A program made the position numbers and the translations under genes. From NCBI GenBank assembly GCA_964415785.1, contig CAYQBU010000027.1:1-31712 (forward strand): a stretch of 31,712 nucleotides of DNA. The letters are read 5' to 3'. The notes beneath the pieces were generated by a model. It did no database searches. It was not told the DNA's origin and worked only from the letters and a program-made list of their open reading frames with translations. The number at the start of each line of letters is the position of its first letter. Position 1 is the first letter of the stretch. Source of the stretch: SLJM01 sp964415785. Its GTDB lineage: Bacteria > Myxococcota_A > Bradymonadia > Bradymonadales > Bradymonadaceae. This document shows positions 1-9,318 of this stretch, piece after piece.

Positions 1-665
1 CCCTTCGCTGCTTCATCCTTTGCTGCCTGGTCGTCTCCCTTCCCTGGCTACTCGCCGCCTGCCAGGGGGGCAACGCCCCTTCCTCGGTGAGCGACTGGGG
101 CGATAGCGATGCCGCTTCTCCCCGCGTCGACACCACCCAGATGCCCGCCGACCACACCGCCGATTGGCTCCAGCGCCACGGTGCCATGGCCATGGGCTCG
201 GGCAACGACTGCGCCGTCTGCCACGCCGAACAGGACTGCGTCGAATGCCATGTCGACTCCCTCAATGCTCCCTACGCCGTTCACCCTCCCAACTACGAGA
301 CCGTGCACGCCACCGACGCCCGTCAGGGGGTCATGGACTGCACCAGTTGCCATCGCCTCGACACCTTTTGCGAAACCTGCCACATTGAGGCCGGAGTCAC
401 TGCCCGCCTTGAGGATCGCCCCCCGGCCTCCGTCGAATTTCACCCCCCGGACTGGATGAATACCCACGGCGCCATGGCTCGCCAGGACATCAACGATTGC
501 GCCAGCTGCCACATGGAACAGGACTGCGTGGCCTGCCATCGCGGCATCAACCCTCACCCCCCTGACTTCCAGCTCAATTGCGCCCATTCCCTGGACGCCG
601 ACCCCTCCAGCTGCGCTCAATGCCACACCGAAGACCTACAAACCCTCCAGCAACTGTGCCTATAG
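1..665 (+). CDS. Multihaem cytochrome c lipoprotein, 5' truncated
   Basis: The frame is open from the window edge, so the true start lies upstream; the GTG at 87 is internal. The first residues visible form a hydrophobic stretch ending in a lipobox, LLAAC, just before the mature part, so this should be an exported lipoprotein. Seven CxxCH haem-binding motifs follow: CAVCH, CVECH, CTSCH, CETCH, CASCH, CVACH and CAQCH. The first six are arranged as three close pairs. Between pairs are repeated HPP...H segments with conserved His (for example HPPDW..THG), likely distal haem ligands. The architecture is that of small periplasmic or outer-membrane electron-transfer cytochromes of Deltaproteobacteria. 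No catalytic site is recognisable. The stop overlaps the start of the downstream transporter by 10 bp, which suggests translational coupling. The cytochrome class is certain; partner and pathway are unknown. Confidence 0.9.
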   Translation, partial: LRCFILCCLVVSLPWLLAACQGGNAPSSVSDWGDSDAASPRVDTTQMPADHTADWLQRHGAMAMGSGNDCAVCHAEQDCVECHVDSLNAPYAVHPPNYETVHATDARQGVMDCTSCHRLDTFCETCHIEAGVTARLEDRPPASVEFHPPDWMNTHGAMARQDINDCASCHMEQDCVACHRGINPHPPDFQLNCAHSLDADPSSCAQCHTEDLQTLQQLCL

Positions 666-2092
666 ACGAAACATCGCCCACATCTGGCCCCGACTCCAGC
701 TCCTCTCCCTCCGAGCGGCAGCAGCGCCTGGGCCTCATCCTGCTGTGCTCCGTGGCCTTCATCGCCGTGGTCAACGGCAATATGATCAACGTTGCACTCC
801 CCTTTATTGGCCACCACTTCGAGGTCTCTGAGGGAACCTACGGCTGGCTCGTCACCGGTTTTTCCCTGACCTTTGGCGTCTTCAGCGCCGTCCATGGCCG
901 CCTGGCCAGCCGGGTTGGCCTTCGTCGCCTCTACGCCCTGGGTGTGATCGTGCTGGGGCTGACCTCTATCTTGCTCGCCCTGACGCCGACCATCGAGATC
1001 GCCATCGGCCTGCGCGTGCTCCAGGGCGCTGGAAGCGCTGCCATGCCCACCCTGGCCACGGTCATCCTGGCTCGCCTTTACGCCCAGGACGGACGGGGCG
1101 CTGCCATGGGCTGGTTTCTGGGCTCCATTGGCGTCGCCGCCTCCATCGGCCCCTTTCTCGGCGGGGTATTGGTCGAATTCGGAGGGTGGCGACTGGTCTT
1201 TGCGAGCACCAGCGTCGTCTTGCTCATGGTTCCCCTTATCTTCTCGGTTTTGCCGGACTTCCTCGACGATCAGGACGCCCGGACCTTCGACCTCGTCGGC
1301 GCCGCCTTGATGGGTTTTGGCGTCACCGCTCTGCTCTACGCCTTCAACCTCTTGGAGCGCCTGGGCCCGGGCCTCGAGGTCGCCTCCGCCCTCGCCATCG
1401 GCCTCGGCCTCATGGCCCTCCTTGGATGGTGGCTGCCCCGCCAGGACGACCCCTTCATCGCCCCCGATATTTTCGCCGACCGGCGCTACCTCTTCGGCTC
1501 CATCCTCGCCTTCCTGGCCAATGCCGCCAGGTTTGGGACCATCGTCCTCGTCCCCATCTTTCTCGTCGAGGTCAACCAGGTCAGCCCCCTGGTGGTGGGG
1601 TTGGTCCTCTTTCCCGGCGCCCTGGCCGTGGCCCTTATCTCCCCGCTCAGTGGTCGTATCGGCGACTCCCACGGCGCCCGCATCCCCGTCACCTGGGGCA
1701 TCCTTTTGGTGATCGCCGGCAGCCTCGTCACGGCCGCCACCACGGGAGCCCACCCCATCGGCGCCGCCGCTGGAATGGGCCTCTTTGGCCTCGGCTTTGC
1801 CCTCATCCAGAGTCCCCTGCTCAGCGCCACCACCCAGATCCTTCCCGAGCGCCACGCCGGCACCGGCACCGGCGTCTTTATGATGATCTACTTCCTCGGT
1901 GGCGGCACCGGCGTCGCCCTCAGCGTCACTGCCGTCGAACTCCAGGCCCGCGATGCCACCAGCTGGATCGGTCTCGTCGACCCCGGCGCCGCCGTTTACT
2001 CCAACGCCGTCCTCGTCCTCGCCGTCCTCGGTATTTCTTCCCTCTTTTTAACCCCTGCGCTCCCCGGCCTAAACCCCAAACCCTCCTCCTGA
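656..2092 (+). CDS. MFS exporter, DHA2 (14-TM) type
   Basis: An inner-membrane transporter of the major facilitator superfamily, about 478 residues. I count 14 hydrophobic segments, which fits the DHA2 drug:H+ antiporter family (EmrB/QacA type). The loop after TM2 has the motif A pattern (GRLASRVGLRRLY). TM5 carries the antiporter motif C (GSIGVAASIGPFLGG), followed by the GGWRLVF segment common in this family. The start is placed at GTG 656, inside the end of the cytochrome gene, because the frame further upstream (open to 578) is only the shadow of that gene; no strong Shine-Dalgarno is visible, consistent with coupling. In TM1 the usual family pattern with an acidic residue before the NVALP motif reads VVNGNMINVALP, so that Asp is Asn or absent. 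Substrate cannot be told from sequence. Confidence 0.9.
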   Translation: MPIDETSPTSGPDSSSSPSERQQRLGLILLCSVAFIAVVNGNMINVALPFIGHHFEVSEGTYGWLVTGFSLTFGVFSAVHGRLASRVGLRRLYALGVIVLGLTSILLALTPTIEIAIGLRVLQGAGSAAMPTLATVILARLYAQDGRGAAMGWFLGSIGVAASIGPFLGGVLVEFGGWRLVFASTSVVLLMVPLIFSVLPDFLDDQDARTFDLVGAALMGFGVTALLYAFNLLERLGPGLEVASALAIGLGLMALLGWWLPRQDDPFIAPDIFADRRYLFGSILAFLANAARFGTIVLVPIFLVEVNQVSPLVVGLVLFPGALAVALISPLSGRIGDSHGARIPVTWGILLVIAGSLVTAATTGAHPIGAAAGMGLFGLGFALIQSPLLSATTQILPERHAGTGTGVFMMIYFLGGGTGVALSVTAVELQARDATSWIGLVDPGAAVYSNAVLVLAVLGISSLFLTPALPGLNPKPSS

Positions 2093-2117
2093 CCGTCCGT
2101 CCATTCCCCCACATGAC

Positions 2118-2155
2118 CATGGATTTCGAGGCCTTGCCGTGATATGAAATCCATG
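2118..2155. other. 10-bp inverted repeat between MFS and lipoprotein genes
   Basis: CATGGATTTC (2118-2127) and GAAATCCATG (2146-2155) are perfect inverted repeats around an 18-base loop in the 110-bp gap between the two genes. No T-tract follows, so it is not a standard intrinsic terminator. It could be an operator, an mRNA end-protecting stem, or chance. Confidence 0.4.
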
Positions 2156-2202
2156 AATTTCCGAATTGCAATGACGCCCCTCATGATGGCCGGGAGAAAA
2201 CC

Positions 2203-4161
2203 ATGTTTCGACACCCACGAAGCTCCACCCCTCTCTGGACAACGCTCCTCCTCTGCCTCGCTGTCGCCGCCGCTTGCTCGTCGGCCCCCGAGACCACGGA
2301 GGACGAACCGACCCTCGCTCTGGCCGCTGCCGAGGACCTGCTCCAGAGCCCCGATGTTCTGGTGGCCGCCAAACTCCAGATCGACGCCCTCGACGACCTC
2401 GCCCCCCTCGTCGACGCCGCACCCATCACCACTCCCGGCGTCGACATGAACGCCATCGAGCGCTTCAGCAGCGATCCCGTGGCCTATTTCTCTGATCTCA
2501 TGAATATCGATGGTCAGCTCCCGGCCCTCCACCGCGACCAGCCCACCTACGCCATGCTCACCTCTGCGGGCCACGCCACCTTTATCGACGCCCTTCGCTA
2601 CGGCCTCCCAACCTTCGAAGGGGAGTGGCCCACCCATCTCAACCTGCGCGTCCTGCTTCCCACCGACGATCCCGACGCCTTGAGCACCGAACTCGACCCC
2701 TACCTGGAGGCGCTTCCTGACCTCTCCGAGGTCGGCGCCGTCCAGGCCTTTGAGGGCCCGAGCTTCGTTCGCCTGGAAGTGGCCCTCGATCTCCAGGCCC
2801 CCTACGCCAACGACGTCGACGCCGACGCCTGGCTCGCCGGACTTCGCCTCGACCACATCCAACCGCCGGCCACCGCCGACTTTCGCCCCACCGAGGCCTA
2901 TCTCCATTTTGCCGAGGGCGACACCACCATGGGTCTGTGGTCCCGGGCCTCTGACATCAGCGCCCTGGGTGCCCTCGAGTTGTGGCACGATTTCTCCACC
3001 AGCTATCAACGCGTCGCCACCGAGGGCCAACCGCGCTACTTCCTCCACGGCCTCGCCCGCATGGCCGCCTCCGGGGCCGTCAACGACCCCGTCGCCGCCG
3101 AATTTGAGGACCTGGCCATCACCGCTCAGCGCGATCAAGAAGCCATGATCGTCGACTTTGCCGGCACCCGTACCGCCCATGGGTCGCGCCTGCAGGACGC
3201 CAGGGGAGCCGCTCCCTCACTTCCCGAGGTCCTCCTCGACGATGTCTTCCTCGAACTCCGCATCGCCTCCCACCACCAGGCCCTCGACGAGCTTTTGGTC
3301 GCTCCCCTGTGGACCGCCCTCGATGGCGATCCCGACGCCTTCGGCCAGGATTTAATGGCCACCTCCGGCTCCGTATTGCCCTTTATGGAAGACGATGCCT
3401 TCCTGCCTGTCATCGCCGCCTTTCTCCAATATCCTCAAGCCTTTTTGGCCTACGGAAGCGCTGAATTTGAGGGCCTCTTCCCCATTCCCGACGCCCTCGG
3501 CGTCCAGGGCTTTACTCAGGGCCCAGAGGCCTTCATGCCCCTGGGCCTGGTGGCCAGCGCCGGCTTTGACGACATGCCACAGACTCGGGCCTCCATCGAA
3601 CAACTCCTCTCCATGGCCGAGGCCAACTTCCCGGGCACCTTTGACGCCGAACTTCTGTCCAAGAGCGGTGATCGCCTCGAGCTTCGCTTTGCCTTCGGAA
3701 CCACCATCGCCGACGCCTTCACCGACGGGCTGGACTCCCCGGCCATCGACGACCAGCACCTAAGCCTCGACATCACCGCTCTCTCCGACGTCGACGGCGT
3801 GGTCCCCGACGAGGCCGAAGACGTTGACCTTTTGGATCACCTCCACCTTCGCTCCCGCGCCGACCAGCGCTTCTCTACTCTTCGCTGGACGCTCGGCAGT
3901 GCCGAGGCCCGCCCGGCCGCCGAACTTCAGGGCGACGCCATCGATCCCATCGACCCCCAATCTCGATGCGCCACTGAAATCCCGCTGATCGCCATCGAAC
4001 ATCTCTCCAACCTTCAGGCCCGCCCCCGTGATCACATCGAGCAGTGGGCCCAGTCCCTCGAAGACATCGCCCCCGACTGCTTCGACCCCACCCATCCTCA
4101 AATCCATGATCTGGAAGCACGCATCGATCGCGCCTTTGAGATCGTCGATCAGATTCAATAA
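2203..4161 (+). CDS. Large lipoprotein of unknown function
   Basis: A 652-residue protein with a short basic N terminus, a hydrophobic core (TLLLCLAVAAAC) and a lipobox Cys at residue 25, so it is an exported lipoprotein. The start is supported by GGGAG about 8 bases upstream. The mature part is acidic, Asp/Ala/Leu-rich and mostly soluble-looking, with no further membrane segment and no catalytic motif that I recognise. It may hold two similar halves: both contain a TSAG/VASAG-like segment followed by an extended region with predicted strand-rich character (about residues 110-190 and 440-500). It sits 24 bases upstream of another lipoprotein gene on the same strand and is probably co-transcribed with it. 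I do not recognise the family; a periplasmic or outer-membrane substrate-handling role would be a guess. Confidence 0.85.
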   Translation: MFRHPRSSTPLWTTLLLCLAVAAACSSAPETTEDEPTLALAAAEDLLQSPDVLVAAKLQIDALDDLAPLVDAAPITTPGVDMNAIERFSSDPVAYFSDLMNIDGQLPALHRDQPTYAMLTSAGHATFIDALRYGLPTFEGEWPTHLNLRVLLPTDDPDALSTELDPYLEALPDLSEVGAVQAFEGPSFVRLEVALDLQAPYANDVDADAWLAGLRLDHIQPPATADFRPTEAYLHFAEGDTTMGLWSRASDISALGALELWHDFSTSYQRVATEGQPRYFLHGLARMAASGAVNDPVAAEFEDLAITAQRDQEAMIVDFAGTRTAHGSRLQDARGAAPSLPEVLLDDVFLELRIASHHQALDELLVAPLWTALDGDPDAFGQDLMATSGSVLPFMEDDAFLPVIAAFLQYPQAFLAYGSAEFEGLFPIPDALGVQGFTQGPEAFMPLGLVASAGFDDMPQTRASIEQLLSMAEANFPGTFDAELLSKSGDRLELRFAFGTTIADAFTDGLDSPAIDDQHLSLDITALSDVDGVVPDEAEDVDLLDHLHLRSRADQRFSTLRWTLGSAEARPAAELQGDAIDPIDPQSRCATEIPLIAIEHLSNLQARPRDHIEQWAQSLEDIAPDCFDPTHPQIHDLEARIDRAFEIVDQIQ

Positions 4162-4185
4162 CCCCTTTGCTCAGGCTCATTTATC

Positions 4186-6349
4186 ATGGCTTACCGTTTC
4201 CTGCTGCTGGCCATCGCCGCCGCTCTCCTCCTCCCCGCTTGCTCCTCCTCGCCGGCCACCCCCGACGAGGACTACCCGAGCGAGAGTGAACACCCTGCGG
4301 ACACCGACNNNNNNNNNNNNNNNNNNNNNNNNNNNNNNNNNNNNNNNNNNNNNNNNNNNNNNNNNNNNNNNNNNNNNNNNNNNNNNNNNNNNNNNNNNNN
4401 NNNNNNNNCTCGACTACACCCTGACCTTTCGCGACCGCACCATCGATCTCTACCCCTACGTCCAGGGCTTTCCCTACGCCAACCTGATGCCCGACCTTGA
4501 ATTTGGGCACATGCTCTATTTTGAGACCACTCCCGATGCTCAGGTGCTTCGCTACCTCGACATCGACCCCGACGAGCCCATCGATCTCACCGACGGCCGC
4601 CAGCTCTCAGACGTCGACTGGTCGACCCGAAGCTTTCGCTACGGCGAGTACAACCCCTTTCTCGATCGCTTTGTCTTTCTGGGCGATGAATCCAATGACG
4701 AGCAATTCAACCTCTTTAGCCTCAACCTCGACGACGGCGCCCTCCAACAACTGACGGAGGTGGACTATATCTACGGCTTCGGCTTTTCCCCCGATGACCA
4801 GACCCTGGGCTACGTCGCTCGTCACGGCGATAGCGAACCCTTCAATAGCTGCCTCTACCTCCTCGATCTCGACGACTACTCCCAGGAGCAACACTGGTGC
4901 GACGACGGTGGCGACGACCGCCTGACCTGGAGCTATGTCGACTTCGCCCCCGATGGCGACTCCCTGATCGTGCGCATGCAACACGACGGCGACCGAAGCA
5001 CCACCAATATCGCTCGCTTCGACGCCCATACCCCGGGGGAACCGGAACTGCTGCTAGAGCGCGGCGTCGAACACCTCTCTCTGTGGTGGCTCCAGGATAG
5101 CTACGACGGCGACGAGATCGTCTACGTTTCCTCCCAGACGGGCACCAATAACCTCTATCGCCACGCCATCGACGACGCCGGCGAGGACAGCCAGCCGTTA
5201 ACCGATCTGGACCACGACATTTCCAGCGCCGCCCTCATCGGCGACGACGACGCCCCCACCCTCGCCCTCATTCAGTACCTGCCCACGGGCAGCATCGTCG
5301 AGCTTCGCGATCCCGACGACGGCGCCATCCTCTACAGCGAGCAGCGCGACGACAATATCGAGCTTCGCGACCACCACCTCGACACCGGTCTTTTGACCAT
5401 GAGCTCCGTCCACACCCCCTTTCGCATGGAGGTCGCCCGGCTTCACCAGGCCGACGACCACGGCGATGCCCCCACCCTTCACACCTCTCACTTTGCCTCC
5501 ATGCCCGACGACATCGCCGAACAACTCGTGCAATGCGACGTCTCTCAGGTCGACTTTCCCACCTTTGACGAGGTCGATGGCGCTCCCCGAATGCTCCACG
5601 GCTATTATTACGAACCGCTCAATCCCCCCCAGGACGACGCCATGCGCCTCGTCCAACTCACCGCCTTTTATGGCGGCAGCAATCACTTTCGCAGCGACCA
5701 CCAGATCATGTGCGAAGCCGGCATCGCCACCTTCAGCCCCGCTCCCCGCGGCTCACGCGGCTTCGGCGCCGACTTTGCCGCCCTCAACGACGGCGACCTC
5801 GGCGGCGACGACATCATCGACCTCTTCTACGCCGCACGCTGGTTGGAGGCCAACCAGGGCTATCGCTCCTGGCAGATCGGGGTTCACGGCTCCAGCCACG
5901 GCGGCTACGCCGCCATGCGCGCCCTGACCTTTCCGCCCCACACCAACGACCGCAACGACTCCTACGACTTCGGCTTTGGCCTCAGCCACGCCGGCATCAG
6001 CGACCTGATGCATTTTTACCGCACCAGCAATATCCCCGACTGGCTCGTCCTCCTCGCTGGCGATCCCAACACCGACGAAGATCGCCTCCAGGATCGCTCG
6101 CCCCTCCACCATGTGGAACGCCTCAACGCACCCCTGCTCTTAACCCATGGCTCTCAAGATAGCCGCGTGCCCCTGGACGAGAGCCAGCGCATGTACGACG
6201 CCGCCTCCGAGCTGTCCAAACCCGTCTTTTTGGAGATCTTCGACGGCCAGGGCCACGGCATCCGCGGCCTCGACAACCGCCTTCGCTATTACCGCGCCAT
6301 CTTCCAATTCCTGGAAGACGAGGTCGACCCCCGCCTCCAGGATCGCTGA
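4186..6349 (+). CDS. S9 (prolyl oligopeptidase) family peptidase lipoprotein, interrupted by an assembly gap
   Basis: The gene starts with a lipoprotein signal (MAYRFLLLAIAAALLLPAC, lipobox LPAC). A 100-N gap occupies 4309-4408. Before the gap the frame ends on a codon boundary at 4308; after it codons begin at 4409, so an intact gene needs a missing length divisible by three, and 100 is therefore only a placeholder. After the gap comes a beta-propeller-like region with repeated FSPDD/FAPDGD blades, then an alpha/beta-hydrolase domain. The catalytic triad is visible: Ser in GSSHGG (codon 5894-5896), Asp in GSQDSRVPL (6158-6160) and His in GQGHGI (6254-6256). Family members are dipeptidyl or acylaminoacyl peptidases that cut short peptides; here it should act in the periplasm or on the outer membrane. 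Peptide specificity cannot be read from the sequence. Confidence 0.88.
4309..4408. other. Assembly gap (100 N) inside the S9 peptidase gene
   Basis: Exactly 100 N, a conventional scaffold-gap size. The reading frames on the two sides differ by one position, which supports a placeholder rather than a measured length. Confidence 0.98.
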
Positions 6350-6354
6350 CGTCA

Positions 6355-6810
6355 TCACTCCTGTCGGATCTTGCGAATGATCAGTTGCTGGCGCTTCGAC
6401 GGGATATCAAAAGCCTCCACCATCGCCTTGAGCAAAAGGCGTTCCTCTTCCTGGACCTCATCGTCGGCCAGGGCCACCTTCGAGCCCAAATAGTAGGCTT
6501 CCTCGCGCAGCCAATCCTCTTCCAGGCGCTGCGAGACGTCGGCAAAAAATGCCGCCAGCGCCTCCGCCGTGGGCTCCAGCTTCGTCGCCCTCTCAACGGA
6601 CTGCTCCACATAGCTCTCCATCGGCAGTGCTCCCTTCCATTCAAAATGCTCCAGCGCCTCCATCAACTCCCGGCGCTCCACGTCCAACAGCACCCCATCG
6701 ATCGCCTTGGCTGCCGCCAACACGTCGATCAATGCCTCTTCCTGGACCTGGTTGATCTTGGAAAATTTCCGGCGCGTAAAGCGCTCCGCCATAAATTGAA
6801 AAATCGGCAT
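6355..6810 (-). CDS. TerB-like helical protein
   Basis: A 151-residue soluble, highly helical and charged protein without signal peptide. The segment around residues 100-140 (GSKVALADDEVQEEERLLL) has the acidic ADDEVxxEE pattern of TerB/DUF533-type domains, where the acidic residues can bind metal. TerB-like proteins are linked to membrane-associated stress or surveillance functions, but single-domain copies have no assigned reaction. The start is supported by AAGGA six bases upstream of the ATG. It converges on the S9 peptidase gene, with only five bases between the stop codons. The neighbouring M48 protease at 11856-13862 ends in a similar domain, so the two may belong to one family in this genome. 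TerB membership is from pattern only. Confidence 0.75.
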   Translation of the reverse strand: MPIFQFMAERFTRRKFSKINQVQEEALIDVLAAAKAIDGVLLDVERRELMEALEHFEWKGALPMESYVEQSVERATKLEPTAEALAAFFADVSQRLEEDWLREEAYYLGSKVALADDEVQEEERLLLKAMVEAFDIPSKRQQLIIRKIRQE

Positions 6811-6881
6811 CTTCAGTCCTTATTGATTGCAGTCATCTCATCATTCAATGCTATCTCTATCAAATTTTTGCCCCCACCGTA

Positions 6882-9158
6882 TCACTCCATCTCCCACTGA
6901 AGACGCGGTCGATCATCTCCCGCCTCGTCGACGCCCATCTCCCAGACCTCATCGAAATTCCACCCCGCGAATGTACTCGGATCCCCGAACAGTAACGTTG
7001 GTTTTCCTTCGGCACCTCCAGCACTACCCTCCTGACCACTTGTACCAGTATCCCAGAACGAGCGCTCCGTACTTCCACCATTATCACCGGCGAAACCGCC
7101 CACATCATCATCACCCACCACTAGACCCGTGGCATAGCAATCGTCGATAGCACCACTATCGTGATCACCCACAAATCCCCCGACCTTCTCATCGCCATTC
7201 ACCGATCCCACCGCATAACTATCGTCGACCTCTCCTCCCTTCATAAGTCCCACAAATCCACCTACTTCCTTGTATCCGAGCACGGACCCCCGCGCCACAG
7301 ACCTGGCAATATCGGCGTCCGACTCCCCGGCGAATCCGCCCAGGGCATCTGACTCCTGCCCGCTATCGTGGACGTCTCCCGTCGCCTCCGAGTCGCGAAT
7401 CTCACCATCTCCATGCTCTCCTACAAACCCTCCGATGCGCTCACCCGTCCCCTGGACATTGCCACTGGCCCTCCCCTCTTCGATATATTCCCCGCTTCGC
7501 ATCACTCCCACAAACCCTCCAACCCGGTTTTCGCCAACGACCGTCACCGATGCCTGCCCCACCGATATCGTCGCATCGCTTTCGAGTTTCCCCACCACTC
7601 CTCCCAAACGGGCATCACCAAAGACCACCCCCATCGCTTCGACGTCCTCCAGACGACTCTGATCTTCCATCCGACCCGCTATCCCGCCGATATCCCCCCC
7701 ATCTAACGATGTCACCACCACCTGCGCCGACATATCTCTTACTTCCGACGAGTCATGCATGGTCCCTACCACGCCTCCTGCATCGTTGCCCGGCGTCGAC
7801 ACCACTCCCTCTACACTCCCATGGCGGATACTCGCGCCGTCTTCGAGGCGTCCCGCCACTCCACCGGCTTGCTCGTCGGCCTGTACATCGACGTCCTCTA
7901 AGAGCACATATTCCACCTCGCTGTCGCCGGTCATCCGTCCCACCACCCCCCCCGACTCATCTCCAGTTTGAAGAACCCCCGCCGTCCCCTCTACACCGCT
8001 TATACCAGCCTCCCCTTCGAGGCGTCCCGCCACCCCTCCAAAACGTGCGCTATCGTCAAAGGGGTCCTCACTGCCTACGTCCACATCGATATCAACTTCA
8101 TCCATCGAACTCTGCCCACTGGCCCTTCCAACCACCCCGCCAACATCATACCTACCCTGGACCGTGACCCGGGCCACGACATCTTCGATGACCCCACCCT
8201 CCATTGTCCCCACTAATCCCCCTACATCTTCCTCTCCCACCACTCGGCCTCCCACCCATATATTCCTGATCTCTCCCGCTTCCATGACCCCCACCAATCC
8301 ACCCACCTGGTTCCCACCTTCAATCCCTAGATTCTCCAGCACCAGATTTTCGATCACCGGAATATTACCCCCATCACCTTCTCTCATCACACCAAATAAC
8401 CCTTGATCCTCATCGATAATTGCTCCGAATCCTTCAATGGCATAACCGAGACCATCCAGTCGCCCCTCAAATATGGACTCCTCAATATCCTCCGAAAAAT
8501 CGTAAGTCTCCACGTCGATGTCGTCGCTCAGGGCAAACGTGGCCTCTCGGTAGTCCTCCTTAACGATATTCCTCAGGTGATCGACGTGGCAAATCGTATA
8601 GGGTTCGCCGTCTACGCCCTCTCCTCCACCGAAGGGCTCTTCCGAAGGTTCGCAGTCGTAGGGCTCGCAGGCGCCCTCCGAACAACTCCCCGTCGCGCAG
8701 GGACTATCACACCCTCCGCAGTGATCGGCATCCTCCGCCACATTGACGCAGACGCCCCCGCATAGCTCCCATCCCTCATCGCACTGGGGCTCACACTCTC
8801 CATCGCGACAGACCATCTCCCCCGCTCCCTCCAACTCGCCGCATGCGTTGTCACAAGTTCCACAATGCTCCGCGTCCACTGACGTATCCACGCAGGCATC
8901 CACCTCTTCACAGTAGACTTCGCCGCCCTGGCATTCGTCGTCCTCTTGATTATTTGGATCGCCCTGATTGGGATCGCCCTGATTGGGATCGCCCTGATTG
9001 GGATCGCCTTGATTGGGATCGCCCTGATTGGGATCGCCCTGATTGGGCTCCTCTCCATTATTTTCCTCCGGGGTTCCCTCCAGCGTTCCCGGGTCGTCGA
9101 TACACCCCCATCCACCGATGATCACCACACCACAAACTGCTATCCATCGACGCCACAT
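6882..9158 (-). CDS. GLUG-repeat surface lipoprotein with Cys-rich N-terminal region
   Basis: About 758 residues. The start at 9158 is chosen because AGGAGA lies seven bases upstream; the frame is open a little further. The N terminus (MWRRWIAVCGVVIIGGWGC) looks like a lipoprotein signal, although the box GWGC is non-canonical. Then come six QGDPN repeats, a Cys-rich module with two copies of a CGxC...HCGxCxxxC pattern often seen in myxobacterial surface proteins, and about 15 GLUG-type repeats (xGGxxG spaced about 30 residues) that form a beta-helix in relatives. The C terminus ends with the SFWDTGTSGQ..SAGG segment typical of GLUG proteins. Such proteins are cell-surface adhesin- or matrix-like; no enzymatic residues are seen. 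It is transcribed towards the TerB-like gene, 71 bases away. Confidence 0.87.
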   Translation of the reverse strand: MWRRWIAVCGVVIIGGWGCIDDPGTLEGTPEENNGEEPNQGDPNQGDPNQGDPNQGDPNQGDPNQGDPNNQEDDECQGGEVYCEEVDACVDTSVDAEHCGTCDNACGELEGAGEMVCRDGECEPQCDEGWELCGGVCVNVAEDADHCGGCDSPCATGSCSEGACEPYDCEPSEEPFGGGEGVDGEPYTICHVDHLRNIVKEDYREATFALSDDIDVETYDFSEDIEESIFEGRLDGLGYAIEGFGAIIDEDQGLFGVMREGDGGNIPVIENLVLENLGIEGGNQVGGLVGVMEAGEIRNIWVGGRVVGEEDVGGLVGTMEGGVIEDVVARVTVQGRYDVGGVVGRASGQSSMDEVDIDVDVGSEDPFDDSARFGGVAGRLEGEAGISGVEGTAGVLQTGDESGGVVGRMTGDSEVEYVLLEDVDVQADEQAGGVAGRLEDGASIRHGSVEGVVSTPGNDAGGVVGTMHDSSEVRDMSAQVVVTSLDGGDIGGIAGRMEDQSRLEDVEAMGVVFGDARLGGVVGKLESDATISVGQASVTVVGENRVGGFVGVMRSGEYIEEGRASGNVQGTGERIGGFVGEHGDGEIRDSEATGDVHDSGQESDALGGFAGESDADIARSVARGSVLGYKEVGGFVGLMKGGEVDDSYAVGSVNGDEKVGGFVGDHDSGAIDDCYATGLVVGDDDVGGFAGDNGGSTERSFWDTGTSGQEGSAGGAEGKPTLLFGDPSTFAGWNFDEVWEMGVDEAGDDRPRLQWEME
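8956..9045 (-). repeat. Six tandem copies of a 15-bp coding repeat (QGDPN)
   Basis: The 15-mer ggatcgccctgattg is repeated six times without spacing, with a single C-to-T difference in the fourth copy (9001-9015). It encodes a flexible QGDPN linker between the lipid anchor and the Cys-rich module. The near-identity of the copies suggests recent slippage or expansion, so copy number may vary between strains. Confidence 0.95.
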
Positions 9159-9318
9159 ATTTGCTCTCCTGTCCAAGGCCCGTAGACTCACACGCCCATC
9201 TTAGGACTTTCCCGTCTATTTTGCGAGAAACCCCCAGCGCTCTCCGCTTGAACCTCCGCGACCTTTGGTGGCACACTTTCCCCGAGCTCAAATGCCCCTC
9301 CAATCGCCCCGGTAGTTC

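Noticed and set aside
617..1855. 412-residue minus-strand open frame opposite the MFS exporter
   Set aside because: Composition is Gly/Asp/Gln/Glu-rich with no hydrophobic or domain pattern, whereas the plus strand has 14 clear TM segments.
1996..3180. 394-residue minus-strand open frame across the MFS end and the lipoprotein gene
   Set aside because: It overlaps real genes on the other strand, spans their intergenic region and has the same low-complexity shadow composition.
8956..9045. CRISPR-like array
   Set aside because: The 15-bp repeats have no spacers and are in frame within a coding region, so they are a protein repeat.
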